Origin: CAJQQK01 sp051010015
GTDB lineage: Bacteria > Pseudomonadota > Alphaproteobacteria > Rhizobiales > Hyphomicrobiaceae
Length of the DNA: 64,000 nt
NCBI GenBank assembly: GCA_051010015.1
Contig: JBPCVZ010000183.1
Span: 6,463 to 70,462, forward strand
Direction: 5' to 3'
The notes beneath the pieces are model-generated. The model searched no databases. It had not been told where the DNA came from and worked only from the letters and a program-made list of their open reading frames with translations. Positions 27,041 to 35,485 of the stretch are shown here, piece after piece (within the stretch, counting starts at the first letter, position 1; every line of letters starts with the position of its first letter). A program made the translations under genes and the position numbers.

Positions 27041-27289
27041 ATGATGCAGATGTCCGAAGTCCGCGCTGCCGAAGGCGATAGCCATAACGCATTGCGCCTG
27101 ATGGTATCCGCCTGGGAGGAAGGCACCGACGCCGGCATTTCCCCCGAAGTCATGGCATTCGCCGCCCTCTACACAGGTCTCAGCGACCTCATCGGTGCGA
27201 TTGGCGAGGATCAGGTTGCAATCCTGATGGAACGCCTCGCGACCCGTGTCCGAGACGGCGAGTTTTCCTTCTGTGCCACGCGCCAGTAG
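27041..27289 (+). CDS. Small conserved-type hypothetical protein
   Basis: 82 residues from ATG 27041; a GTG at 26987 would add 18 lysine/glutamine-rich residues. The body is acidic and predicted all-helical: HNALRLMVSAWEEGTDAGISPEVMAFAALYTGLSDLIGAIGEDQVAILMERLATRVRDGEF, resembling unnamed small cytoplasmic proteins of alphaproteobacteria. No catalytic motif. Its stop lies 2 nt from the stop of the convergent LysE gene. Confidence 0.65.
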   Translation: MMQMSEVRAAEGDSHNALRLMVSAWEEGTDAGISPEVMAFAALYTGLSDLIGAIGEDQVAILMERLATRVRDGEFSFCATRQ

Positions 27290-27291
27290 CC

Positions 27292-27996
27292 TCAAGGGAA
27301 CTGCAGGCCCAATCCGCTCAACGCGTCGATTGCCAAATCTCGTCCGCCGAGCACCCAGACCACTTCACTGAGCAGCACCAGTCCAAACACGATCAGCGCC
27401 AGGCCCGCGATCAAGTTGAGCCGACTGATATTGATGTCGCCGAACTGACCGCTGATCTTGGTGACGATGGCTGATAACGTCAGCCACCACAGTACGCTGC
27501 CGGCCATGATCGCGCCAACCAGTACGATCGCGTCGATCGAACCGCGCACCTCCACGAACGTGCCGATACCGCCGAATATTGCGAACAACCCGAGAACCGC
27601 TCCAGGATTCGTCACCGTCAGCACGAATGCCTTCGGAATATCACCGGCGAAGTCCCAGAAACTGCCGTTCTCCGCGCGCCCTTCATCAGTCGGCAGTGGC
27701 GCCTTCGTCCGGCACAGCAGAACGCCAAATGCAAGCAGCACGATACCACCGAGCGCCTGAACCGCTGTGCGATAATAGGTAACCACGGTATCAATGGCGC
27801 CGATGCCCATCGCCGCGGCAAGCGCGATCAATCCGTCCCCCAGCGTGGCACCAAGCCCGGCAGCGACGCCGCCGGCCATACCACGCTGCAAGGCCCGGCG
27901 AACGCACAGGACATTGACCGGCCCAACCGGTGCCGAGACGGCAATGCCAATGAAAATACCGACCGGAATTATCAACGGGTTGGGTATATAGGACAT
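27292..27996 (-). CDS. LysE/RhtB-family amino-acid exporter
   Basis: 234 residues with about six hydrophobic segments. The N-terminal family signature is present: GIFIGIAVSAPVGPVNVLCVRRALQRGMAGGVAAGLGATLGD, including the P-x-G-P-x-N motif. TVTNPGAVLGLFAIFGG in the middle corresponds to the conserved NP motif. Members export basic or neutral amino acids with proton exchange; the substrate is not predictable. No LysG-like regulator is adjacent. It is convergent with the 82-residue gene. Confidence 0.9.
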   Translation of the reverse strand: MSYIPNPLIIPVGIFIGIAVSAPVGPVNVLCVRRALQRGMAGGVAAGLGATLGDGLIALAAAMGIGAIDTVVTYYRTAVQALGGIVLLAFGVLLCRTKAPLPTDEGRAENGSFWDFAGDIPKAFVLTVTNPGAVLGLFAIFGGIGTFVEVRGSIDAIVLVGAIMAGSVLWWLTLSAIVTKISGQFGDINISRLNLIAGLALIVFGLVLLSEVVWVLGGRDLAIDALSGLGLQFP

Positions 27997-28120
27997 GGCG
28001 GCAACTCATGCGCAATCCGACTGCGATGTCCAGCCCGCCGTCAAACTTTCCCGCACCACGATTATCGACTATGCCACATCGACCCAGCATTGGCATTTTG
28101 CAGAAGAATGAGGCTCCCTC

Positions 28121-28774
28121 ATGCACCGTCACAACAAGAGACGTGCAGGTGTTGCGCACTGGTCAACCATCGTCGGCTGGCTATCGATGCTCGGCGCCAT
28201 CGCGTCCCTGCTGCTATTGACCGTTGCGCCACTCGCAGTCGCCGGCAAGACGAAGTCCAAGCCCGCGAAATCCACCACTCAATGGACGATTGGCCAGGGT
28301 CGCAGCGATCTGCCTCCCGCAGTCAATGAAATGCGCGATGCCATACTTGCAGCAGCACGCAGTGGCCGGCTCGACGAACTGCTCATCCCCATTCAGTGGA
28401 ACGAACTGCCTCCCGACTTCGGCGACCTCCCTGTCAAGGACACTTTGGCAGCTTGGAAGAAGCGTTCGCCCGATGGCAGCGGTCGTGAATGGTTGGCCAA
28501 ATTGATTGACACACTGGAGGCACCATACGCCGTCGTGCGCCGAGGCCCCGATATCGAGAACAACAAGATCTTCATCTGGCCGGCCTTTGCAGAGCTGCCT
28601 CTCAAGAAGCTCTCGCCGGCGCTGCACGTTGAATTGCTTCGGCTCGCGCCTGCCGATGACGTCGCGCGGATGATCGCCAAGGACCAATACGATGGATTTG
28701 GACTGGCGATTGGTGCCGACGGCACATGGCATGCGTTCAAAAAAGTATCGAAATCGGCGAAGGCGGGGAAGTAG
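28121..28774 (+). CDS. Exported conserved-type hypothetical protein
   Basis: 217 residues. A signal peptide (IASLLLLTVAPLAVAGK) is followed by a single domain with LPPAVNEMRDAILAAARSGRLDELLIPIQWNELPPD, GSGREWLAKLIDTLEAPYAVVRRGPDIENNKIFIWPAFAELPL, and IAKDQYDGFGLAIGADGTWHAF. I recall this pattern from uncharacterised periplasmic proteins of Hyphomicrobiales, but cannot name a family. GAGG lies 8 nt before the ATG. It precedes the L,D-transpeptidase on the same strand (162-bp gap), so a cell-envelope role is possible. Confidence 0.7.
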   Translation: MHRHNKRRAGVAHWSTIVGWLSMLGAIASLLLLTVAPLAVAGKTKSKPAKSTTQWTIGQGRSDLPPAVNEMRDAILAAARSGRLDELLIPIQWNELPPDFGDLPVKDTLAAWKKRSPDGSGREWLAKLIDTLEAPYAVVRRGPDIENNKIFIWPAFAELPLKKLSPALHVELLRLAPADDVARMIAKDQYDGFGLAIGADGTWHAFKKVSKSAKAGK

Positions 28775-28936
28775 ACCGCATCCATGCAGTATTGCTCATC
28801 TTCGCGGTAACCATGTTTTCCGAAGCTGGTTGGCCGATGTCGCGTTAACCATTAGACGCCGCTGGAGCGCACGCGCTTAAACACTTACTGACCATTGATT
28901 TTTGAAGCCCCCAACACTTCTTGAAAGACGCCTGAA

Positions 28937-29608
28937 ATGTACCGCGTACTCCTCCCCGTCCTCGCCCTGTTGCTGGCTGTGACACCGGCCGCCGCACAAT
29001 CCGAGAAACCACGCGCAGGCGGACCGCGCCCGAGCATTGCGCCAATCGCCCCGCCGACCACGACGTTCAGGTCGAAGTACGGCAAGGGCACGATCATCGT
29101 CGACACGCAGCGGCGGCGCCTACTCTACGTACTCTCGAAATCGAAGGCCTATCTCTATCCCGTATCGGTTGGCCGCCAGGGCTTCCAGTGGAGCGGCACC
29201 GAAAGAATCACGGCGAAGAAGAACTGGCCGACCTGGCGTCCGCCGGCCGAGATGCGCCAGCGCCAGCCCAACCTGCCGGTCGTCATGAGCGGCGGCCTCT
29301 ACAATCCGCTCGGCGCCAAAGCGCTGTACCTCGGCTCGAGCCTCTATCGCATTCACGGCACCAGCAACACGCGCGGCATCGGCTCGGCCAACTCGAGCGG
29401 CTGCATCCGCATGCACAACGCCCACGTCACCCATCTGGCAAGATTGGCCAAGATCGGCACCAAGGTTGTGGTCTTGAAGGCCCTGCCGAACCGAGTGGCA
29501 CGGTCATTCGCCAACAAATCGACATCCTCCATCAAGATTGCATCAGCCAACAGGCGGTCCAGACGCAAGCCTGACCTTTCCTGGCGACGCGCCGTCCTCG
29601 GCAACTAG
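28937..29608 (+). CDS. L,D-transpeptidase (YkuD) family protein
   Basis: 223 residues. Signal peptide VLLPVLALLLAVTPAAAQ; mature YkuD domain with IIVDTQRRRLLYVLSKSK, NPLGAKALYLGSSLYRIHGTS, and SANSSGCIRMHNAHVTHLA holding the nucleophilic Cys156. His140 lies in YRIHGTS. The enzyme crosslinks or modifies peptidoglycan stem peptides, or attaches proteins to them, in the periplasm. The C-terminal 40 residues are Arg/Lys/Ser-rich. Its TAG stop lies exactly at the left edge of the MITE-like element. Confidence 0.92.
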   Translation: MYRVLLPVLALLLAVTPAAAQSEKPRAGGPRPSIAPIAPPTTTFRSKYGKGTIIVDTQRRRLLYVLSKSKAYLYPVSVGRQGFQWSGTERITAKKNWPTWRPPAEMRQRQPNLPVVMSGGLYNPLGAKALYLGSSLYRIHGTSNTRGIGSANSSGCIRMHNAHVTHLARLAKIGTKVVVLKALPNRVARSFANKSTSSIKIASANRRSRRKPDLSWRRAVLGN

Positions 29609-29787
29609 AGCCTGTCGCATCCAATCGGATTCAACATCAAAGCCGCGACCGCGGCCCGGCGCCTCGCGCCGCCCCCAGCGTGCAACGCACGCTAACGCGT
29701 GTATGGCGGAGGCCCCGAGCGGGGCGAGGGAATAGCCGTGAGCCAACAGAAAACTAAAGCGGGGAGCATTTTATGCGACAGGCTTTA
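29606..29787. mobile_element. MITE-like element with terminal inverted repeats and TA duplication
   Basis: The segment is bounded by TA dinucleotides (29606-29607 and 29786-29787). Inside them AGCCTGTCGCAT (29609-29620) and its exact reverse complement (29773-29784) form 12-bp terminal inverted repeats. The 180-bp interior has no ORF but contains hairpins such as AGCGTGC-AAC-GCACGCT (29677-29693). Size, repeats and a TA target duplication are those of a non-autonomous element mobilised by an IS630- or IS427/IS5-type transposase. The left TA is part of the L,D-transpeptidase stop codon. Family assignment is tentative. Confidence 0.6.
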
Positions 29788-29822
29788 GTCGCCATGCTGC
29801 CGTGGCGCCACCCGAAAACTCG

Positions 29823-30503
29823 TTATTCCTTGTAGATCTCGGCGGCGGCACCGTCGATGTGATAGCCGACCGTGACGTCGCGACTGCCATCGATCAGGCG
29901 CAGTGCTGCACTCGATTGCTTGGTCTTCATCTGGCCTGAGATCCACACCGGCGTGAAGAGGTCCCTGACCACCATCTTCTTGGCCAGGCGGACCAGCACC
30001 ATCTGGTTGGCCGGCGGCGGCGGCACATGCACGCAGGCGCCGACATAGGGCACGAGCAGGAAGTCCTTTTCACCCTTCTCCGAGAACTCGAGCGGCAGCA
30101 GGTAGCCCGCGATCTTGACATCCGCGCCGTTCAACGTGGTGTTGACCAGTTTCTGGCGCCGGGCAATTTCCGCCTCGTAGACTTTTTGCGCCTGCATGAG
30201 CTTGCCGACGTCGAGACCCGCCTTGACAAAGGCGCGCTCGTATTTTGCGGCATCCTCGAGCGGCTGGCGATTATGGTCGAGCGCGCGCTCCTCGTCGGAC
30301 AGGCTGCGCGCCCACATGATCGTCTCGATGTCGAATCGCTGATCGTCGGTCAAGGCACCGAACGGGTCCTTCAGCGCTTTGGCCTGCGGCAACAGGTTTG
30401 TCCACTTGATCAGGTCGCGGGCGTGAACCTCGCTCGCCATCAAAGTAACAACGGCCAGTGCCACCGCGACAAGCGATCGGGCGGATAAGAGCAATTGCGC
30501 CAT
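29823..30503 (-). CDS. DUF3299 domain-containing exported protein
   Basis: 226 residues. Signal peptide MAQLLLSARSLVAVALAVVTLMASEVHA from ATG 30503, which has GAGGAAG 9 nt upstream; upstream in-frame ATGs at 30524-30560 lack such a site. The DUF3299 core reads VKIAGYLLPLEFSEKGEKDFLLVPYVGACVHVPPPPANQMV, a motif shared with lipoproteins linked to ABC exporters and metal handling in other bacteria. A helical linker rich in charged residues (residues 60-125) precedes it. Function unknown. Confidence 0.85.
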   Translation of the reverse strand: MAQLLLSARSLVAVALAVVTLMASEVHARDLIKWTNLLPQAKALKDPFGALTDDQRFDIETIMWARSLSDEERALDHNRQPLEDAAKYERAFVKAGLDVGKLMQAQKVYEAEIARRQKLVNTTLNGADVKIAGYLLPLEFSEKGEKDFLLVPYVGACVHVPPPPANQMVLVRLAKKMVVRDLFTPVWISGQMKTKQSSAALRLIDGSRDVTVGYHIDGAAAEIYKE

Positions 30504-30717
30504 GGTTGCGGTCTTCCTCGTCATTTTGGTCATCTGCCAAGAAGCAGCGGTGCGAGCCATACAGTAAACGTGTTAACCCCTCCAGAATTTGACGCTGCAT
30601 CTCACGGCCTCGTGAACAATCGCGATAACGCGCCAGATTGTCTACTAATTTGGCATGGACAGACGGCGTCGCAAGGCCTAGCCACGCTGTCATGTGCTCA
30701 CACTCAGGGATCCGACC

Positions 30718-30969
30718 ATGTCCGACAAGCCAGCCGACCGCCCCAAGCAACTCCTCCATCTCGTCTTTGGCGGCGAGTTGACCAGCCTCGACGGCGTCGA
30801 ATTCAAGGATCTCGACGGCCTCGACATCGTCGGCATATTCCCCGACTTCGCTTCCGCCGAAGCGGCCTGGCGCGGGGCCGCCCAGCGCACGGTCGACAAC
30901 GCCCACATGCGCTATTTCGTCGTGCATCTGCATCGATTGCTCGATCCCGACACGGATAAAGACGGCTGA
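30718..30969 (+). CDS. DUF4170 domain-containing protein
   Basis: 83 residues. The small alphaproteobacterial DUF4170 pattern is complete: LLHLVFGGELTSLDGVEFKDLDGLDIVGIFPDFASAEAAWRGAAQRTVDNAHMRYFVVHLHRLLDP. AGGGA lies 7 nt before ATG 30718. It is cytoplasmic with no known function. It sits directly upstream of icd (38 bp), an association worth noting though no link is established. Confidence 0.9.
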   Translation: MSDKPADRPKQLLHLVFGGELTSLDGVEFKDLDGLDIVGIFPDFASAEAAWRGAAQRTVDNAHMRYFVVHLHRLLDPDTDKDG

Positions 30970-31007
30970 ACACGCAACAGCGCGCTCACCGAAAAGGACA
31001 ACAATCG

Positions 31008-32234
31008 ATGTCGAAAATCAAAGTAACCGGCACCGTCGTCGACCTTGATGGCGATGAGATGACCCGCATCATGTGGCAATTCATCAAGGACAAGCTGATC
31101 CACCCCCATCTCGACGTCAACCTCGAGACCTATGACCTTGGCATGGAAAACCGTGACCACACCGATGATCAGGTCACGATTGATGCGGCCGATGCCATCA
31201 AGAAGCACGGCGTCGGTGTCAAGTGCGCGACCATCACGCCGGACGAGGCGCGCGTCGAGGAGTTCAACCTCAAGAAGATGTGGCCCTCGCCCAACGGTAC
31301 GATCCGCAACCGCATTGGCGGCGTCATCTTCCGCGAGCCCATCATCTGCTCGAACGTGCCGCGCCTCGTGCCCGGCTGGACGCAGCCGATCGTGATCGGG
31401 CGTCATGCCTTCGGCGACCAGTACCGGGCCACCGACTTCAAGTTTCCATCGGCCGGCAAGCTCACGATCAAGTTCGAGGGCGAGGACGGCACCGTCATCG
31501 AACACGACGTCTATGACGCGCCGGCGGGCGGTGTGGCGATGGCGATGTTCAACCAGGACGAATCGATCCGTGACTTCGCGCGCGCCTCGCTCAACTACGG
31601 GCTGCAGCGCCATCTGCCCGTCTACCTCTCGACCAAGAACACGATCCTCAAGCAGTACGACGGCCGCTTCAAGGAGCTGTTCGAGGAGGTCTACGAGGCC
31701 GAGTTCGCCGCCAAGTTCAAAGAAGCGGAGATCTGGTTCGAGCATCGCCTGATCGATGACATGGTGGCGTGTTCGCTCAAGTGGAACGGCGGCTACCTGT
31801 GGGCCTGCAAGAACTATGACGGCGACGTCCAGTCCGATACGATTGCGCAAGGCTTCGGATCGCTTGGCCTGATGACATCGGTGCTCATGACGCCGGATGG
31901 CAAGACCGTCGAGGCCGAAGCCGCGCACGGCACGGTGACGCGCCACTACCGCATGCACCAGGAAGGACAGACCACGTCGACCAATTCGATCGCCTCGATC
32001 TTCGCCTGGACGCGCGCCCTCAAGCACCGTGCCAAGCTCGACGACAATGCCGATCTGGCCAAATTCGCGGAAACCCTCGAGGCGGTCTGCGTCAGCACCG
32101 TTGAATCGGGCCACATGACCAAGGATCTGGCGCTCCTGGTCGGGCCGGAACAGTCGTGGCTCTCGACCATGGGCTTCCTCGACAAGATCAACGAGAACCT
32201 GGAAGCGGCCATGTCGAGCGGTGACGCGGCGTAA
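31008..32234 (+). CDS. icd: NADP-dependent isocitrate dehydrogenase (dimeric type)
   Basis: 408 residues, the eukaryote-like homodimeric subfamily usual in alphaproteobacteria. It oxidatively decarboxylates isocitrate to 2-oxoglutarate in the TCA cycle. Landmarks are LDGDEMTRIMW, ATITPDEARVEEFNLKKMW, SPNGTIRNRIGGVIFREPI (substrate Ser/Asn/Arg), IVIGRHAFGDQYRATDF, DDMVACSLKW, NYDGDVQSD (metal Asp) and EAAHGTVTRHYRMHQ (NADP). AAGGA lies 8 nt before the ATG. Confidence 0.97.
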   Translation: MSKIKVTGTVVDLDGDEMTRIMWQFIKDKLIHPHLDVNLETYDLGMENRDHTDDQVTIDAADAIKKHGVGVKCATITPDEARVEEFNLKKMWPSPNGTIRNRIGGVIFREPIICSNVPRLVPGWTQPIVIGRHAFGDQYRATDFKFPSAGKLTIKFEGEDGTVIEHDVYDAPAGGVAMAMFNQDESIRDFARASLNYGLQRHLPVYLSTKNTILKQYDGRFKELFEEVYEAEFAAKFKEAEIWFEHRLIDDMVACSLKWNGGYLWACKNYDGDVQSDTIAQGFGSLGLMTSVLMTPDGKTVEAEAAHGTVTRHYRMHQEGQTTSTNSIASIFAWTRALKHRAKLDDNADLAKFAETLEAVCVSTVESGHMTKDLALLVGPEQSWLSTMGFLDKINENLEAAMSSGDAA

Positions 32235-32521
32235 ATCGCGCTGCCCGCGCTCGGTCGCGCGTGCAATCACGGTTAATTGTTGGTTGCCGGCTGCTTCGAC
32301 ACGGCACGTCGGCATGCCGCGGACAACCGATCGATTTGGCTGTCAGGCCCCGTGGCCAAGGGTTTTCGGGCGGGTTTTGAAGGCCAGCACCGCACCGGAT
32401 CATCGCGACGACTGGAAGTTGGAGGTTATGGAAATTTAGACACTTTTCGTGTTATTATTAACAGAGAACAGCCCAGTACTTTGCCAACCGCCAATAGTGG
32501 CATATTGCCCTGAAACGCCTC
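32235..32521. other. AT-rich intergenic stretch before the pseudo-caspase gene
   Basis: 287 bp without a supportable ORF. The last 90 bp (TTATTATTAACAGAG and neighbours) is markedly AT-richer than the surroundings and probably holds the promoter of the 906-residue protein downstream. No clear terminator for icd is seen. Confidence 0.4.
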
Positions 32522-35242
32522 ATGCCAAAACATCTGGGATCCTTTGCAACGATAAGCAACAGCCGTACACGCGACGCCGTGCGACGTGTTGCGCCGCTGT
32601 TCATGCTTGGTTTGCTGGTGCTTGCCGCACAAACAGCCCTGGCCGGCAAAGCGATGGCGCAAAAGCGCCACGCCCTCGTCATTGCGACCGCCGGCTACGA
32701 CCATCTCCGCCGACCGGGCATTCGGCTCGACACCGTCAAGCGCACCAGCGAGGCGTTGCGCCAACAGGGCTTTGACGTGACGACCGCCTTCGATCAACGC
32801 AGTTCCGTCATTCGTGCCCGCCTGACCACGTTCGCGCGCAGTATCGGCAAGGACGATTTCGTGCTGTTCGTCCTCGCCGGCCATCTCGTTTCCAAACCTG
32901 GCGTGGCAATCTATCTGCCGAAAGAAATTCGTGCCCGCAGCAGCCGGGACATTCTGCTCCGCGGGATCCCGTCAGGCACCTTCATGCGGCTTGCCGGGCG
33001 CGCCAAGCGTGGGGTGATCCTCTGGCTCAGCAGTGATCCCAGTCTGCCGAGCCAATTCAAGTGGTTGGTGCCCTACCCGCAGCCGATGAAGGTTGAAGAA
33101 GCCAACGTCACGGTTGCGTTTTCAGGCTCGAGTAACGTGCCGATTTCGCAGCTCGATCGCATCGCACAACTCGCCGCCGTCCGTCTTGCGACGGTCACGG
33201 CCGGGAACCTCGCAAGCGGTGACAAGCTGGTGAGCGCCGTTGCGGCGCGCAAATATGGTCTGATCATCGGCAGCGACCAGGACATGGAACTGCCTGCGAT
33301 CATCAAGCCGGTCGCGCGTACCAACCTGGCCGGGCCACGCCTGCCGGACCAGCGCACTGACGGGCGGAACCCGGACAATCGAGCGACGGCCACCGCCCGG
33401 CTCGACAAGCGCCCCGAGGCAGATTCGAGCTCCCTTGCCCGCCAGTTCGATCTGCTCGAATCCGACCGCCGTGCACAGCGTTCCGCCCGCGAGCAAGCCG
33501 AGCGCTTGGCCAAGGCGGCACGTGACCGGGCAAAGGAAGCCGAACGCAAAGCGCGTGACGCTGACACGCGGGCACAACAAGCCCTCGCGGCCAAGCTTGC
33601 GGCCGAACGTAAGGCGCAGCGCGAGCAGGAAGCCAAATCTCAGCTTGCGGAAGAATTAGCCCGCAAGGCCGCCGCGGCAGACGCTCTGCGCCGTAAGGCC
33701 GAGCAGGAACTGGCAGAAGTCTCAAAAGTGGAAGGCGCCTATGCTGCGGCGTCGAAGGCGCGCGACGCGGCAGAAAAGCGCGCTACGCAAGCCGCCACGA
33801 AAGCCAGCGAGGCCGAGCAACGCGCTGGCGCCGCGGAAGAAAAAGCCAAGGTCGCGCTGAAAGCGAAGCTGGATGCCGAAAACGCGGTGCTCGCGCAGCG
33901 TGCAGATAACAATAAGCTCGAGCAGCAACGCGCGCGTGACCAGGCGCTCTTGCAAGAGCGCCGTCGGGACGCCGAGAAGGCGCTCGCCAAGGCATTGCAA
34001 CTGGAAGAAAAGCTGGCGTTGGTGGAAGTCGCGCAAAAGGCTGAAGCCAGCGCGCGCAAGCGGGCCGAAGAGCAGGCCGCAGAAGCTGCCCAGAAAGCCA
34101 AGGACGCCGAAGAACGGGCCCGCACTGCGGAGAAACGCCGCCTCGACGCCGAACAGAACCTTGCCAGCGCAGTGAAGCTCGAAGAAAAGCTGGCGAAGTC
34201 CGAAGAACGGGCCCGCGCGGCGGAGGCCAAACTCAAGGCGGAAGCCGAGCAGCGCGCTCGGGAGATCGCGGAGGCGGGCCAAAAGGCCAAGGACGCTGAG
34301 GCCCGCGCACGCGCTGCCGAGACAAAACTCAAGGAAGTCGAGGCGACAAAGCGCGTCGCGGCGGCCGATGCGCGCACGCTCAAGCAAGAAGCCGAACGCC
34401 GCAAGCTGGCCATCGAAGAAGCCGCACGCAAAGCCGACGAAGCCGAGGCGCGCGCACGCGCCGCCGAGGCTAAGCTCAAGGAATTCGAGGCGACCAAGCG
34501 CGTCGCAGCGGCCGACGCACGCACACTCAAGCAAGAAGCCGAACGCCGCAAGCTGGCCATTGAGGACGCCGCACGCAAAGCCGACCAAGCCGAAGCGCGC
34601 GCGCGCGCCGCCGAGGCCAAGCTCAAGCAGTTCGAAACGAGCAAGCGCGCCGAGGCCGCCGCCGAGCTTTCGCGCAAGCAGGAGGCCGAGCGCCGCAAGC
34701 TGGCGATTGAAGAGGCCGCACGCAAAGCCAGCGAGGCGGAAGCGCGGGCGCGTGCCGCGGAGACCAAGCTCAAGGAGTTCGAGGCCAGACGTTTACAGGC
34801 CGCAGCCCGCGCTCGCGTGCTCCAGGAGGCAGCAGAACGCCGGCAAAAGGCGATCGAAGCAGCTGCGCGCAAAGCCAGCGAGGCGGAAGCGCGGGCGCGC
34901 GCCGCAGAGACCAAGCTCAAACAGTTCGAGACGCAAAAGGTTGCGAAGTTGTCGCTTGATCGCGCCAAGGCGAAACCGCAGGCCGTCACCACAACGCCGA
35001 AACCGAAAGCACGACCTCAGTTCAAGGTCGTCATTCTGAAGCGCATCGAAGCGCGCCTCAGCCGCAATCAAAAACGGCGCATACAGACTAAATTGCAGAG
35101 CAAAGGCTATCTGACGGGCAAGGTGAGGTCGGCGTTTGGTCGCCAGACACGCGCCGCGATCCGGAAGTTCCAGACGGCTATCAACGCCAAGCCGACCGGG
35201 TATCTGACCCCGTTTGAGCTGCGCGAACTGTTATCGAATTGA
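32522..35242 (+). CDS. Exported pseudo-caspase / coiled-coil repeat / PG-binding-like protein
   Basis: 906 residues. A signal peptide ends near residue 46 (LAGKAMAQ). Residues 48-220 resemble a caspase (C14) domain: KRHALVIATAGYDHL, EALRQQGFDVTTAFDQ, DDFVLFVLAGHLV retaining the His. Where active enzymes have D-A-C-R this reads ILWLSSDPS, so the Cys is lost. Residues 300-825 are continuous Ala/Glu/Lys/Arg coiled coil, including four 49-residue repeats and a fifth partial one starting at bases 34298, 34445, 34592, 34739 and 34886. The C-terminal 75 residues (LSRNQKRRIQTKLQSKGYLTG...IRKFQTAINAKPTGYL) look like a peptidoglycan-binding-1 domain. Probably an envelope scaffold; inference. Confidence 0.72.
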   Translation: MPKHLGSFATISNSRTRDAVRRVAPLFMLGLLVLAAQTALAGKAMAQKRHALVIATAGYDHLRRPGIRLDTVKRTSEALRQQGFDVTTAFDQRSSVIRARLTTFARSIGKDDFVLFVLAGHLVSKPGVAIYLPKEIRARSSRDILLRGIPSGTFMRLAGRAKRGVILWLSSDPSLPSQFKWLVPYPQPMKVEEANVTVAFSGSSNVPISQLDRIAQLAAVRLATVTAGNLASGDKLVSAVAARKYGLIIGSDQDMELPAIIKPVARTNLAGPRLPDQRTDGRNPDNRATATARLDKRPEADSSSLARQFDLLESDRRAQRSAREQAERLAKAARDRAKEAERKARDADTRAQQALAAKLAAERKAQREQEAKSQLAEELARKAAAADALRRKAEQELAEVSKVEGAYAAASKARDAAEKRATQAATKASEAEQRAGAAEEKAKVALKAKLDAENAVLAQRADNNKLEQQRARDQALLQERRRDAEKALAKALQLEEKLALVEVAQKAEASARKRAEEQAAEAAQKAKDAEERARTAEKRRLDAEQNLASAVKLEEKLAKSEERARAAEAKLKAEAEQRAREIAEAGQKAKDAEARARAAETKLKEVEATKRVAAADARTLKQEAERRKLAIEEAARKADEAEARARAAEAKLKEFEATKRVAAADARTLKQEAERRKLAIEDAARKADQAEARARAAEAKLKQFETSKRAEAAAELSRKQEAERRKLAIEEAARKASEAEARARAAETKLKEFEARRLQAAARARVLQEAAERRQKAIEAAARKASEAEARARAAETKLKQFETQKVAKLSLDRAKAKPQAVTTTPKPKARPQFKVVILKRIEARLSRNQKRRIQTKLQSKGYLTGKVRSAFGRQTRAAIRKFQTAINAKPTGYLTPFELRELLSN
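34298..34945 (+). repeat. 147-bp tandem repeats (49 aa = seven heptads)
   Basis: Starts at 34298, 34445, 34592, 34739 and 34886 are exactly 147 bp apart. Each unit encodes EARARAAE-T/A-KLK, a variable middle, then a Lys/Arg/Glu/Ala-rich helix ending EAARKA-x-x-A. Units 1 and 2 are nearly identical (both with TKRVAAADARTLKQEAERRK), units 4 and 5 more diverged. The 49-residue period keeps the heptad register. Confidence 0.9.
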
Positions 35243-35485
35243 TCGAAACGACCATAAAGGTAAACAAACTTTCAAGTAATCAAGGGCTTAAGTGTTGCCT
35301 AAGTCACAGACGAATCAGCCCTTTAGGCAGTACTTTACCACTAAATGAGCAACAACGCCCGCTAACTTGCACAGCTAGGGCGTTGCAGATAAAGTAAAAA
35401 ATCGGGCGAAATGCCCGGATGCGGCGATTCCGGCCTCCCCGCCACCGCCCATCCGGTTTTCGCCATTGAGATGAGAATTGAACCC
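35243..35485. other. Intergenic region with two hairpins
   Basis: CAACGCCC (35353-35360) pairs with GGGCGTTG (35378-35385). CGGGC (35403-35407) pairs with GCCCG (35413-35417). The second hairpin is preceded on the plus strand by AAGTAAAAAAT, so it reads as a hairpin followed by a T-run on the minus strand. It may end an unannotated minus-strand transcript or simply be AT-rich leader. Confidence 0.35.

Noticed and set aside
30912..32315. Long minus-strand open frame (467 codons) across icd
   Set aside because: Pure antisense of icd; composition is that of a complementary frame of a high-GC gene and no domain is visible.
32522..33200. Active caspase/metacaspase of a defence or cell-death system
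   Set aside because: The catalytic Cys is missing, the protein is exported, and no partner effector or sensor gene typical of defence islands lies nearby.
33739..34992. Ala/Ser/Arg-rich minus-strand frame (417 codons) inside the coiled-coil gene
   Set aside because: Its repeats mirror the 147-bp repeats of the plus-strand gene exactly; codon-position GC favours the plus strand protein.
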